A stretch of DNA of 64,000 bases from Bacteroides intestinalis (GCF_902364365.1 NZ_CABJDN010000009.1:1-64000), one strand, 5' to 3'. Counted from the stretch's first letter, positions 36,473-47,832 are shown. Notes: generated by a model not told the origin, from the letters alone. Numbers and translations are program-made.

Positions 36473-37081
36473 TCACCCTGCAATATACACCACAGCTTTC
36501 CCCATCCCATGCTTTGCCAAAACACCTTCCTGTATGAAAGCATTCAATTCTACAATCGCCCGTTTGCGGCTGCGTCCGGTCAGTTGGGAATATTGCGTAC
36601 GATTAATGCAAGGATATTTTTGCAAATACTCTTGCAAAAGCTTCAAACATTCTTCCTTAGATAAAGTACCGGAAACATCGGACGATGCTTCCTGAGCAGG
36701 CCTGCGTTCAAACGTAATTTTCTCATTCAATTCCCGAAAGAACTGTTTACTAAGGCGGAAATTCAATCCACGCAAGGATACGGATGCCGAACGAATTTCT
36801 TTCTTATCCATCACTCTACGACTGCTCAGCGAAGGAGTGAAATAGCCGAGATCACCAAATTCCACCGTCCAGCCATTAGCCAGGGCATCACGCAGTTCAT
36901 CCGTAAAAGCTTGCATTGCTCCCTGAAGCAAACTATGGCTAATACCCGTGAAACGATGGACACGGTCAATAAATTCTTCCTGCCCCATAGTACCTTTGGG
37001 GATAAAACGGGCATACAAAGGTTGAGGTTTACCCGTATTCTGTACGTCGGGACTTTCAAAAAGGTCATAATAAGCGCTCAT
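36473..37081 (-). CDS. HU-like DNA-binding protein with C-terminal winged-helix-like region
   Basis: The protein has 202 residues. Residues about 20-125 match the HU-HIG pattern of Bacteroidales HU-like proteins: QEEFIDRVHRFTGISHSLLQ (about 34-53) and VEFGDLGYFTPSLSSRR with a beta-arm. The C-terminal 75 residues (from about 135) hold helical segments with CINRTQYSQLTGRSRKRA and VLAKHGMGKAVVYIAG, which look like a small winged helix. Such proteins bind DNA and may regulate or organise an accessory locus. It lies just upstream of the RHS genes on the same strand, mirrored by the second HU-like gene at the other end of the locus. Confidence 0.75.
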   Translation of the reverse strand: MSAYYDLFESPDVQNTGKPQPLYARFIPKGTMGQEEFIDRVHRFTGISHSLLQGAMQAFTDELRDALANGWTVEFGDLGYFTPSLSSRRVMDKKEIRSASVSLRGLNFRLSKQFFRELNEKITFERRPAQEASSDVSGTLSKEECLKLLQEYLQKYPCINRTQYSQLTGRSRKRAIVELNAFIQEGVLAKHGMGKAVVYIAG

Positions 37082-37173
37082 AATCTTCTTTCTTTAATTG
37101 ATTAATTAAGTTACCAGTGAAGGCTAAGGCGCTTTTCCGTAAGGACTAAAGACTAAGACAACGGAAGTTTATT

Positions 37174-37237
37174 CGTCCCCTTATAAGGAACATTGCGTCC
37201 CCTTATGGAGGGACGCAATGTTCCTTATAAGGGGACG
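37174..37237. repeat. 27-bp perfect inverted repeat in a divergent intergenic region
   Basis: Arms at 37174-37200 and 37211-37237 are perfectly complementary around a 10-nt loop. A further partial copy of the GGGACGTAATGTTC motif follows to about 37265, so a tandem component is present. The rest of the 37082-37410 gap shows no gene. Confidence 0.85.
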
Positions 37238-37410
37238 TAATGTTCTCCATGGTGGAACGCATTAGTATTCGCAGGCAAAGGTACTAAATTCTTCTATGAT
37301 CTATACTGTTCCAAGAAGCTATATCTCTTACAAACTTATAAAAAGGCAAAATCTGAGATATAAACGATACGACAAGCATAGATTATGAATGCAAAAAACG
37401 AATAAATAAC

Positions 37411-37418
37411 TATCTTTG
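37411..37418 (+). promoter_or_regulatory. -7 promoter element of the metalloprotease operon
   Basis: TATCTTTG matches TAnnTTTG and lies 26 bp upstream of the metalloprotease-like ATG. Confidence 0.65.
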
Positions 37419-37429
37419 CCGGCTCATAA

Positions 37430-39520
<2,091 letters not shown>

Positions 39521-39530
39521 GAAGAAAGAA

Positions 39531-40568
39531 ATGAAGATAATATATATACTATTAGCAGGTTTATGCCTGCTCTCATGCGAAAAGACAAAAATAGAAGACG
39601 TAATCAGGGAAGTGGAACCGGAACAGCCTTCATCCATACATTATTACTACTCTTACAAAGCCGGAGAGGTGATTAATGCAGAAAAACTCGGATATGCTTC
39701 CGGTGAATTCATGCCCGGCTGTACATATATATACGGTGATACTCTCTTCATAGCCAATACTCAAAGCGGACATTTCAGTGTGGAATTATATAGCCTGTCC
39801 GCTCATCAGAAAATAGGTTCATTAAATACATGGGCCTACAATGGTGCAACGCAAACATTCAACAATTATGTAGAGGCCATTTCCGTAGCTAATGAGAGGC
39901 TTTATCTCGCCAATATAGGCTCGTGCATCGATGTGTTCGATATACATACACTGAAATTTATCACCCGAATTGGAAACCGTAACTGGGGGCATGGAAATAC
40001 ACAGTTGTTTCACACCCATGCAATGGCTATTGTAGACGATTACATAATAGTGCGCATGAAAGATGGTCTGCAAGTAACTTTGCAAAGTGATATGAGTGCG
40101 GAGAAATATCAGAATATAAATTACTACTCACGTGGAAGTCTGGATGGTTTCGATGTAAACAACGGATTTTATCCGCACCAGATGGCAGTAGATACAACCG
40201 GATTGGTATTTCTCACCGATTACGGACAATACGGCAACCGGAAAATACATGTGATCGATACTACTCTTATCCAAAAAGGAAACAATATCACAATGACTAC
40301 CAGTCAGACGCTTCCTCTGGAATTTAATCCCAGAGGAATAGCCCTATACAAAAATCTGATGTACATCTCAGCATCCGACGGTAGTATCCGGTGCTACGAC
40401 AGAGAGAAAAAGAAATTTTTCCTGACTTTCAAATCAGTGCCCGGCTATACATTCAAAGGCGGACAGAAGTTGTTGGTTCATAACAATCGGCTATGGGTCA
40501 CAGATGTCTCAACGAGAGAAATCGTCGGAGTAGATATATTCCGTAATGTGATTGAGGAATATGATTAA
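39531..40568 (+). CDS. Propeller-like lipoprotein, paralogue of the upstream protein's C-terminal domain
   Basis: The protein has 345 residues. It has a short signal peptide ending in the lipobox LLSC, then repeats such as ISVANERLYLANIGSCIDVFD and IHTLKFITRIGNRNWGHGN. They closely parallel [20 protein letters not shown] and [16 protein letters not shown] in the gene before (both cited in part). It lacks the zinc-binding region entirely. The gap to the metalloprotease gene is 10 bp, so they are one operon. A surface or periplasmic binding or accessory role is a guess based on fold and context. Confidence 0.65.
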   Translation: MKIIYILLAGLCLLSCEKTKIEDVIREVEPEQPSSIHYYYSYKAGEVINAEKLGYASGEFMPGCTYIYGDTLFIANTQSGHFSVELYSLSAHQKIGSLNTWAYNGATQTFNNYVEAISVANERLYLANIGSCIDVFDIHTLKFITRIGNRNWGHGNTQLFHTHAMAIVDDYIIVRMKDGLQVTLQSDMSAEKYQNINYYSRGSLDGFDVNNGFYPHQMAVDTTGLVFLTDYGQYGNRKIHVIDTTLIQKGNNITMTTSQTLPLEFNPRGIALYKNLMYISASDGSIRCYDREKKKFFLTFKSVPGYTFKGGQKLLVHNNRLWVTDVSTREIVGVDIFRNVIEEYD

Positions 40569-40582
40569 TTACAGGACAAATG

Positions 40583-41176
40583 TTACCTCACAAAGCCATT
40601 TTTATAATAATCATAAGCAGCATCAATCTTTTCCGGAGTATCAGCATCCAAAAGAAGTAATAATTCACGGGTAAACTCCAAATGTCCGGTTCCGTTGGCA
40701 GTTACGATATTCTTATCGCTGACTGCCTGCTTTTCCTGATACCCGGCTTCATTGGTATATGCGCTACCTGCAAATTGTTTCAGATATGGAAGCGTATTAC
40801 TGGTATGCTTTACATCGTTCAGGAAACCATGCGCTCCCATAAAAGCAGAAGCATTGCAAATAGCTCCAACGATCTTGCCACGCTGTAATGCATCCTGCAC
40901 AATTGGCACCACCAGTTCAGCTTCAGGTGATTGCCACTGCATACCACCAACCAGAATCAATGCCGCATAGTCAGCAGGCATCGTTTGAAAACTATAATCA
41001 GGCAAAGTACGAAAACCGCCGACAGAACGCACAACATCCAATGTAGGGGCAACTACCTTCGGTATATATTTCACTTCACTGCCCGGTATTACCCCGGTAT
41101 TTAGGGAAATGGCAAGGAAAGCGCCTTCCCAGTCGGCATATTCATTTAAAAGCAGGAATAAGACTTCTTGTTTCAT
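40583..41176 (-). CDS. DJ-1/PfpI family protein
   Basis: The protein has 197 residues from the ATG chosen (MKQEVLFLLLNEYADWEGAF). A much longer reading adds 40 residues that lie across the promoter and lack family support. The nucleophile elbow is seen as GAICNASAFM (Cys near residue 104). The conserved acid is in YADWEG and a catalytic-type His lies in TGHLEF. Members include glyoxalases, deglycases and chaperone-like proteins, so the exact activity is open. It has its own -7 element (41213-41220) and converges on the propeller-like gene with a 14-bp gap. It is cytoplasmic. Confidence 0.85.
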   Translation of the reverse strand: MKQEVLFLLLNEYADWEGAFLAISLNTGVIPGSEVKYIPKVVAPTLDVVRSVGGFRTLPDYSFQTMPADYAALILVGGMQWQSPEAELVVPIVQDALQRGKIVGAICNASAFMGAHGFLNDVKHTSNTLPYLKQFAGSAYTNEAGYQEKQAVSDKNIVTANGTGHLEFTRELLLLLDADTPEKIDAAYDYYKNGFVR

Positions 41177-41212
41177 AAGATTCGTATTTAGAATGTTTTT
41201 AATATCTGCTGA

Positions 41213-41220
41213 CAAAGTTA
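41213..41220 (-). promoter_or_regulatory. -7 promoter element of the DJ-1/PfpI gene
   Basis: On the minus strand the element reads TAACTTTG, a full TAnnTTTG match, 37 bp upstream of the chosen start. This supports the shorter protein, because the longer reading would start upstream of the promoter. Confidence 0.65.
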
Positions 41221-41254
41221 CACCAATACTCAAAAAGTCTACTATTTTGGGATA

Positions 41255-41306
41255 GGAAAAAACAAAAAAGCTGATATGACTGCCTTTACATAACAATCAT
41301 ATCAGC
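41255..41306 (-). terminator. Rho-independent terminator after the MBL-fold gene
   Basis: Arms of 10 bp (41270-41279 and 41297-41306) pair around a 17-nt loop, and on the minus strand the stem is followed by a T run. It ends the long transcript that includes the TonB receptor gene. Confidence 0.75.
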
Positions 41307-41335
41307 CACCCACTATTATTACAGAGATGAAAATT

Positions 41336-42412
41336 CTATAACGGCATTACTTCTCCTATCTCAGGAATCACCATATTCAGCGAGTCTTGTTCCTGCATCT
41401 TCTTCTCATTCGTCAAAGGCTCATCCCAGGGATGCTTTGCCAATGCGTACTTTGAATGATGTACAGTCATTACTCTTTTTGCTTTCAGTTCTTTAGCTGC
41501 CTTTGCCATATTGGAAGGCATCAGATGAATATATTTCCAACCTTCATTATACTGACCATTTTCCAGAATCGCAAGGTCTATATCCGGAAAACGCTTTCCT
41601 ATTTCCTCAAAATGAGAATCATAACCACCGTCACCGGCCATATATATTTTTTGTGACGGAGTTTCTATCAAGAAGGATGCCCACAAGGTCTGATTGGCTT
41701 TCAAACCACGACCGGAGAAATGGCGTGTCGGAAGACAATGGACAGCAAAACCATTTTCTAAAACGGTATCTTCATACCAGTCCAATTCTACCAACCGGTC
41801 TCTATCATATCCCCAATATTCGAAATGTTCGCCGACACCCAGTCCGCAAATCACTTTTCCTACCCGCTCTTTCAAGCTTTTCACTGTCCGGTAATCCAGA
41901 TGATCCCAATGATCATGCGAAATCACTAAATAATCGATATCCGGCATATCTTCCGGCTGATAGACATCAGTTCCTTTAAATGGTTTGTTGACGAAGGATA
42001 CAGGCGAAGCCATGCAAAAGACGGGATCAACCAGAAACCGCTTTCCATCTACTTGGATAAAGTAGGAAGAATGACCAAACCAGATCAGTACATTTTCATC
42101 ACGCCCCAGCTTATGCAAATCCGTTTTGATAACCGGAACTTCATTCTCCGGACGCAGATTCTCTGCCTTGCGTAACAAGAAAGAAAGCATAGCACCAACG
42201 CGTCCTTCATCCGAGGTCAGCATCTGCGTCGGATGAAGATTATTGAACTGGCCGTCACGGTAATGAGGAGAGCGTTTGATTCGCTCTAAACGCGCTCCCT
42301 GAGGCAACTTGCCGAAACTCGGCTGATTAATAAAAGCAAATACGGAAATGCATACCATGCCTACAACCGCCAACACAATCCAAAGCCACATACGTTTTTT
42401 ATTATTTCTCAT
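41336..42412 (-). CDS. MBL-fold metallo-hydrolase with N-terminal membrane anchor
   Basis: The protein has 358 residues. A hydrophobic helix (about 7-28, WLWIVLAVVGMVCISVFAFI) anchors or exports it. The HxHxDH zinc motif is present as SHDHWDH (about residue 160), preceded by WFGHSSYFIQVDGKRFLVDP, with a later HH in MTVHHSKYAL. The layout resembles the UlaG/NAPE-PLD-like hydrolases, which cut lactones or phosphodiesters; the substrate here is unknown. It is the last gene of the co-directional run that begins with the TonB receptor, 20 bp after the aldo/keto reductase, and ends at a terminator. Confidence 0.85.
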   Translation of the reverse strand: MRNNKKRMWLWIVLAVVGMVCISVFAFINQPSFGKLPQGARLERIKRSPHYRDGQFNNLHPTQMLTSDEGRVGAMLSFLLRKAENLRPENEVPVIKTDLHKLGRDENVLIWFGHSSYFIQVDGKRFLVDPVFCMASPVSFVNKPFKGTDVYQPEDMPDIDYLVISHDHWDHLDYRTVKSLKERVGKVICGLGVGEHFEYWGYDRDRLVELDWYEDTVLENGFAVHCLPTRHFSGRGLKANQTLWASFLIETPSQKIYMAGDGGYDSHFEEIGKRFPDIDLAILENGQYNEGWKYIHLMPSNMAKAAKELKAKRVMTVHHSKYALAKHPWDEPLTNEKKMQEQDSLNMVIPEIGEVMPL

Positions 42413-42432
42413 TCTTAATAACAGATTCCATA

Positions 42433-43821
42433 CTACAATGTTCCTTGTTTCAGTTGCTCCACGAACCCGTCGATACGACGCAACTCCCTGGGAATATTAA
42501 TACTCTGCGGACAATGAGGCGAACATTGATCGCAACCAATGCAATGATTTGCCTGTCGCAGGCGTGGCACACTACGGTCATAACCAACAAGAAAAGCTTG
42601 GCGTGCCTTTCTGTAATTCTCATCTTGTTGGCTCTTAGGCACATTCCCCTCATTCACACATTTATTATAATGTATAAGCACAGCAGGAATATCAATGCCA
42701 TACGGACAAGGCATACAGTATTTACAGTCATTGCACGGTACAGTAGGGTACTTCAACATCAACTGTGCCGTTTCTTCCAAAAACTCCTTATCATCATCTG
42801 TCAAAGGAATCAGCGGAGAATAGGTACGGATATTATCCTGAAGATGCTCCATATACGTCATGCCACTCAATACCGTCAACACCAGTTCCGGTGAGCCTGC
42901 AAAACGGAAAGCCCACGAAGCCACACTATCTTCCGGACGGCGCTGCTTAAGACGTGTCATAATATGAGTCGGTACATTAGACAATCTTCCCCCCAGCAAT
43001 GGCTCCATAATGATTGCCGGAATATTTCGTTTTACCAATTCATCATATAGGTAGTCCGCATTTACATTACGTCCCGAAGAATGTTTCCAGTCCACATAAT
43101 TGAGCTGTATCTGTACAAAGTCCCATTTCACCTCATCATGCAGAGAAAGTGCATAGTCATAAGTATCCACTGTACCATGGAAAGAAAATCCCAGATTACG
43201 GATACGCCCAGCCTCACGTTCCTTCAACAGAAACTCCATCATACCATTGTCTATATATCGCGCTTTGAATGCTTCTATTCCACCATTACCGATAGAGTGC
43301 AACAAATAGTAATCGATATAATCTGTCTGCAAATCTTCGAAAGACTTACGATACATAGCTATGGAGTTTTCACGGCTATAATTACTAAAATTGGATAACT
43401 TTGTAGCAATAAACAGTTTCTCGCGCGGATGACGTTTTAATGCAATACCAGTAGATTTTTCCGACCATCCCTGTACATACACCGGAGATGTATCGAAATA
43501 ATTCACGCCGTGCGCAATGGCATAATCTACTAATTCGTTCACTGCATCCTGGTCAATCATATCTCCTTTCCCATCCGGTGAAGGAACAGTCGGCCAGCGC
43601 ATACAGCCATAACCCAGAAGTGAGACACGGTCTTTCTGAGCCACAGAAGTGCGGTAAGTCATCTTATCAGTAGGCACCGGAGTCGATGCACTGCCTCCCG
43701 GAATCACCCCATCCTTCTGTTTGCAACTATAAAGAGTCGCAGCAGCCGTTGTTGTAGCGGCACTGATGCCCACTATTTTCAGAAAATCCCTACGGTTTAT
43801 ATTTTTATTATGTTCTTCCAT
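42433..43821 (-). CDS. Tat-type exported aldo/keto reductase with C-terminal 4Fe-4S domain
   Basis: The protein has 462 residues from the ATG chosen (MEEHNKNINRRDFLK); an upstream ATG would add eight residues. The twin-arginine motif NRRDFLKIVG is followed by a hydrophobic stretch ending LYSC, a possible lipobox. The reductase barrel (about 40-350) carries the Asp and Tyr in YFDTSPVYVQG, Lys in ATKLSN and His in LLHSIG. The C-terminus has ferredoxin-type motifs CNDCKYCMPCPYG and CIGCDQCSPHCPQS. An exported reductase with its own clusters suggests electron input from a partner, and the membrane polyferredoxin encoded 50 bp upstream is the natural candidate. Confidence 0.8.
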   Translation of the reverse strand: MEEHNKNINRRDFLKIVGISAATTTAAATLYSCKQKDGVIPGGSASTPVPTDKMTYRTSVAQKDRVSLLGYGCMRWPTVPSPDGKGDMIDQDAVNELVDYAIAHGVNYFDTSPVYVQGWSEKSTGIALKRHPREKLFIATKLSNFSNYSRENSIAMYRKSFEDLQTDYIDYYLLHSIGNGGIEAFKARYIDNGMMEFLLKEREAGRIRNLGFSFHGTVDTYDYALSLHDEVKWDFVQIQLNYVDWKHSSGRNVNADYLYDELVKRNIPAIIMEPLLGGRLSNVPTHIMTRLKQRRPEDSVASWAFRFAGSPELVLTVLSGMTYMEHLQDNIRTYSPLIPLTDDDKEFLEETAQLMLKYPTVPCNDCKYCMPCPYGIDIPAVLIHYNKCVNEGNVPKSQQDENYRKARQAFLVGYDRSVPRLRQANHCIGCDQCSPHCPQSINIPRELRRIDGFVEQLKQGTL

Positions 43822-43871
43822 ATCTGTTCTTCTAACATTTATCACTTTATCACCCTATCACATTACCACCT

Positions 43872-45377
43872 TTATATCACCCGATGTCTCTCATGCCCCT
43901 CTACATAGATAGCACTGAAAGGACGTGCCGGACAAAGATTCTCACAGGCACCACAACCGATACAACGCTCTACATTGACAACCGGAATCTTTGGAGAATC
44001 CGGATTATCTACCTCAGACGGAACCATCTCTATCGCTGCTACCGGGCAATGACGGGCGCAATTACCGCAATTTACTCCATCGGTCAACGGTACACAATTC
44101 TTCCTGATCCATACGGCATGACCGATCTGGATAGATGATTTATCAGCCAGACTGGTAAGATGAATCGCATCCGTCGGACATACTTCGGCACACTTCGCAC
44201 ATTCCGGACGACAATAACCACGTTCGTATGACATCTCCGGCTGCATCAACGTCATCAGATTACCGGATGGGCGTAAAACCTGATTAGGACACACTGATAC
44301 ACAAAGCTGGCAAGCCGTACAATGCTGCGCAAAATTACGAATGCTCAATGAACCTGCCGGTACAATAGGTGTCGTCCGCTCCGGTATTTTCTTATCCTCA
44401 ATAACAGCTAATCCACCATCCACTTTTTTCTCCTGTGCCTTCAGCAATGTACTTGCAGCAAATACGGCACCGGCAGAAAAGAAAGCACGGCGTGCATTGT
44501 CCACCTGCTCCGGTGAAATACCTGTCACTTTTTCAGCAGATAACGGTTTCTGCACTTCCTTATGAGGACGCTCATAGCGGATAGCTCCTTTCTTACATTT
44601 ACCGATGCAATCCATACAAGCCACACAACGGCTATAATCTATTTTATGATTTTTAGAATCAATGCATGCCGCCTTACAATTACGTGCGCACAAACCGCAA
44701 CCATTACATTTACTCGTATCGATTACTGGTTTCAGCAAAGAAAAACGTGAAAAGAATCCCAATACTGTTCCTATCGGACAAATTGTATTGCAATATGTAC
44801 GCCCGTTGCGCCAGGCCAGCACAGCCAAAATAACAAATGTCAGAACAGCTATCACAAAAGTTCCCACAGCCTTCATCCAGACATCTACAGAATAAAACAT
44901 ATAGCTATCCGCACGCTCAGCCAGCAGGGCAAGCAGATTATTTCCCCACTGATATACCGGGGCGAACAGATTAGAAGCTATTCGTCCGTACGAACTATAA
45001 GGTGCCAGTAAGGCAACCAACGAACCAACTCCTCCTATCAGAGCCAGAATAAATACTCCCAACACTCCGTAACGCAACCAATTAAGTGCAGGTGAATACG
45101 AATAGCGATTCTTTTTTTGCTTTTTACCCAACCATGAAACTACATCCTGAAACACGCCCAACGGACAGATTACCGAACAATACACACGCCCAAAGAGCAG
45201 TGTCAATGCTATCAGGATTATCACAACCCCGACATTCAATGCCAACAAAGCGGGCAAAAACTGAATTTTAGCCATCCAACCGAACCAAGCATGCAATGTT
45301 CCCGTAAAATCGAGAAACAAAAGCGTGATCAGCACGAAAAAGAATATGGCAAACGTTAGTCTGATTTTTCGTAACAT
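43872..45377 (-). CDS. Membrane-bound polyferredoxin (NapH/YccM-like, multiple 4Fe-4S motifs)
   Basis: The protein has 501 residues. The N-terminal half has about four membrane helices and two CxxxCP motifs (CSVICPLG and CNTICPIG), the signature of NapH/NosR-type proteins. Ferredoxin motifs follow: CNGCGLCARNCK, CVACMDCIGKCK, then CTACQLCVSVCP, CAKCAEVCP, CGNCARHCP and CIGCGACENLCP. A second internal stretch ARRAFFSAGAVFAAST looks like a degenerate Tat-type signal. Such proteins carry electrons from the cytoplasm or quinones to periplasmic acceptors. It lies between an ECF S component and the exported reductase in one operon, so it may supply electrons for reduction of an imported or exported compound. 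Confidence 0.85.
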   Translation of the reverse strand: MLRKIRLTFAIFFFVLITLLFLDFTGTLHAWFGWMAKIQFLPALLALNVGVVIILIALTLLFGRVYCSVICPLGVFQDVVSWLGKKQKKNRYSYSPALNWLRYGVLGVFILALIGGVGSLVALLAPYSSYGRIASNLFAPVYQWGNNLLALLAERADSYMFYSVDVWMKAVGTFVIAVLTFVILAVLAWRNGRTYCNTICPIGTVLGFFSRFSLLKPVIDTSKCNGCGLCARNCKAACIDSKNHKIDYSRCVACMDCIGKCKKGAIRYERPHKEVQKPLSAEKVTGISPEQVDNARRAFFSAGAVFAASTLLKAQEKKVDGGLAVIEDKKIPERTTPIVPAGSLSIRNFAQHCTACQLCVSVCPNQVLRPSGNLMTLMQPEMSYERGYCRPECAKCAEVCPTDAIHLTSLADKSSIQIGHAVWIRKNCVPLTDGVNCGNCARHCPVAAIEMVPSEVDNPDSPKIPVVNVERCIGCGACENLCPARPFSAIYVEGHERHRVI

Positions 45378-45396
45378 ACTTTTATTTTATGGAATA

Positions 45397-45909
45397 TCAT
45401 TTATAAACCAAATACTTGATAAACAAATAACCACCGAGAATCTGTAATCCCATTCCCGGTATGCCGATGCGGAAATCCTGGAAAGCAAGCGCAAGGTTAC
45501 CTACCATTGCCCACTCGCCCAGCGTCCCGATAAACTGATAAGCCAGTACTACTAACGCTAAAACAGGAATAGAGATACGTTTAAAACGATTGGCTGCATA
45601 TCCGGCAACCACTGCCAGTAAAACGGATTTTAAAAGGATGGCCGGCAATACTCCCGCAGGAGGCATACCGAAAAGCAGATGGTTCAAAACCGGTGAAAAG
45701 ACGGCTGTCAGCAATCCGACTTTCCAACCGTATTTATAAGCAGCAATAAGCGTAAAGAAATAAATCGGTAACAAAGTAAGACCACCCTGTGGAATAAGAT
45801 GGCAAAGTTGTGGCAAAACCAGATTACCCAGAATGAAAAGGGCTGCAGCAAAATATGTCTTCACATTGCTGTAATCCAGTGAATAAAGTCTGATAGTTGT
45901 TGTTTTCAT
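45397..45909 (-). CDS. ECF transporter S component-like membrane protein
   Basis: The protein has 170 residues with about five to six hydrophobic helices. The overall pattern (LLPIYFFTLIAAYKYGWKVGL near 45-65, cited in part, then a small loop with FGMPPAG) is that of the substrate-binding S components of energy-coupling factor transporters. No EcfA or EcfT gene is nearby, so it may use a shared energising module encoded elsewhere, or work alone. It lies 12 bp downstream of the TonB receptor gene and 19 bp before the polyferredoxin. Possible substrates (vitamin, metal or cofactor precursor) cannot be chosen from sequence. Confidence 0.65.
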   Translation of the reverse strand: MKTTTIRLYSLDYSNVKTYFAAALFILGNLVLPQLCHLIPQGGLTLLPIYFFTLIAAYKYGWKVGLLTAVFSPVLNHLLFGMPPAGVLPAILLKSVLLAVVAGYAANRFKRISIPVLALVVLAYQFIGTLGEWAMVGNLALAFQDFRIGIPGMGLQILGGYLFIKYLVYK

Positions 45910-45921
45910 ATAATATGCTTA

Positions 45922-47832
45922 TTAAAAATTGATATTTACTCCACCCATAAAAGTCGCTTTCGGCATAGGATAGCCTGCATTGATCTCATAACGTTGTGCC
46001 AACAAATTCTCACCACGCACATAGAATGACAGATAATTGGTTGCCTTAAAGCTTCCCTGCATATCCCATAACACGAAGTTCTCTTTTGTCGCAGCATCCA
46101 GATCAGTATAAAGTCCCTTCACATACTGGATACCGGTAGATGCACTCCAACGTCCTTTTCTGAAGTTCACTCCTCCATACAGTTTATGCTCCGGAGAAGC
46201 CAATACCGGATTTTCCATGTGAAGCCAGCTGTAATTTGCCATCACGCTCCACACCGGATTAAACTGGTACCCTACATTAGCTTCCGCTCCCCAGTTTTCA
46301 ATCTCACCGGAATTCTGGTTCAACATACCACTACCATTGGGATTTGGAAGACGTATAATGAGATTTTCACCATTGATATAGAACACATTGAGTCCATAGG
46401 ACAAACGGTTATCCATAAGACGTTGTGAAAAAGAAAGCTCATAATTCCAAAGTTTCTCAGGTTTCAAATCCGGATTCTGCGGAGGGAACATATACATTTC
46501 GCGAATGGTAGGATTGCGGAATCCCTTACTTGCCATTGCCTTGATTTCTGCATTCTCCGGAAGATGGAAAGCCAGCCCCACTTGCGGAATGAACTCTGTA
46601 CCCGTTTGCGAATGATAATCTACTCGTGCTCCGGCATCCAGTGTAAGCCATGCAGCAATATCCTGACGAAAATCTACATAACCTGCTACTTCATTCAATG
46701 ACTTATTCGCCGAAGTTTCACGATGCCCATCAAAGAATTGGTTCCATGCCTCACCGCCAAAGTGAAAATAATCAGCTCCCACAGTCAGTCTGTTGCCTTG
46801 GAAAAGTTGTACACTCTGATACCATGATACTCCAAGCATCTGATCGTTAGAGTTGAAACGATACTGAAGCGGTTCTCCTCCTGGCTGATATCCGTCATTT
46901 ATCCAGTGATCACCCCAATTATAGAAAAAACTCAATGCACCGGAAGTCTTTTCGTAATGATTCTCCAATGCAAAAGAAGTCATGCCACGTGTAATGCGCT
47001 GATCATTGTCTATATATGGTTTCATTACTGATCCCGGATTAGTAGCATTGAAACGAGTGACATTTACATCGCCCCAAACTTTCCAGTTATCCGTAAAGTC
47101 ATAGCCTAATTTGGCATACCCGCCGTACTGTTCAAAAGCCATGTCAGCGCGATGTCCGTCTGTACGGTTATAAGAGGCAGTCACCGTACTACTGAAGCGC
47201 CCTTTTCTTATGCGGTTAGTGGCTTCGGTCTGTACACTTCCATAAGAGCCGGCACCAATGTTGATGTTTGTACGTATTCCGTCTTCCTGCATCTTACGGG
47301 TAACAATGTTAATAACCCCACCCATGGCGTTAGAACCATAAAGTACAGACGCGGGACCACGTAGCACTTCCACACGTTCTGCCATCATGGTCTGATATGC
47401 GTCGGCAATGGGGTGTCCCATCAGTCCCATATACTGAGGATGTCCGTCAATTAAAACCAATAATCCCGTAGTGGGAAGACCGGCCTGTGCGGGCCCTCCG
47501 ATGCCTCTTAAAGACATTTGCCCTGATGCACCGGTAGCTACACCATATCCCATTACGCCACGTGAAGTGGAGAAAAAGCCCGGCACTTGTGAATTCAACA
47601 CCGGAAGTACTGAAGTCTGCTGGCTCGCTTCAAGTTGCGGACGCCCCACTACCGATACGGTCATAGGCAAATGGCGCACATCCGTTTCACTTCGCGTACC
47701 TGTTACTACGACTTCATTGATCGCATAACTTCTTGCTACCTTTGTGCTGTCCTTGCTGGTTTGTGCTTGTAGGCTTGCCGCACTAATCAAGCAGCCTGTA
47801 AAGAATGCAAGTACAAATCTCTCTTTTTTCAT
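45922..47832 (-). CDS. TonB-dependent outer membrane receptor
   Basis: The protein has 636 residues. It has a signal peptide (about 1-23), a plug domain with EVVVTGTRSETDVRHLPM (about 36-53), and MAERVEVLRGPASVLYGSNAMGGVINIVT, the classic plug motif (cited in part), then a beta barrel with a terminal aromatic-ending strand (FMGGVNINF). It resembles BtuB/siderophore-type receptors and lacks the N-terminal carboxypeptidase-like domain of SusC, so it probably takes up a small cofactor, metal complex or similar nutrient. It is the first gene of a run with an ECF S component, a polyferredoxin, an exported reductase and an MBL protein. A -7 element (47873) and a 21-bp inverted repeat lie upstream. 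Confidence 0.93.
   Translation of the reverse strand: MKKERFVLAFFTGCLISAASLQAQTSKDSTKVARSYAINEVVVTGTRSETDVRHLPMTVSVVGRPQLEASQQTSVLPVLNSQVPGFFSTSRGVMGYGVATGASGQMSLRGIGGPAQAGLPTTGLLVLIDGHPQYMGLMGHPIADAYQTMMAERVEVLRGPASVLYGSNAMGGVINIVTRKMQEDGIRTNINIGAGSYGSVQTEATNRIRKGRFSSTVTASYNRTDGHRADMAFEQYGGYAKLGYDFTDNWKVWGDVNVTRFNATNPGSVMKPYIDNDQRITRGMTSFALENHYEKTSGALSFFYNWGDHWINDGYQPGGEPLQYRFNSNDQMLGVSWYQSVQLFQGNRLTVGADYFHFGGEAWNQFFDGHRETSANKSLNEVAGYVDFRQDIAAWLTLDAGARVDYHSQTGTEFIPQVGLAFHLPENAEIKAMASKGFRNPTIREMYMFPPQNPDLKPEKLWNYELSFSQRLMDNRLSYGLNVFYINGENLIIRLPNPNGSGMLNQNSGEIENWGAEANVGYQFNPVWSVMANYSWLHMENPVLASPEHKLYGGVNFRKGRWSASTGIQYVKGLYTDLDAATKENFVLWDMQGSFKATNYLSFYVRGENLLAQRYEINAGYPMPKATFMGGVNINF

Noticed and set aside
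41177..41296. Longer N-terminus for the DJ-1/PfpI protein
   Set aside because: The extra 40 residues would cover the -7 promoter element at 41213-41220 and a terminator arm, and they lack family similarity.
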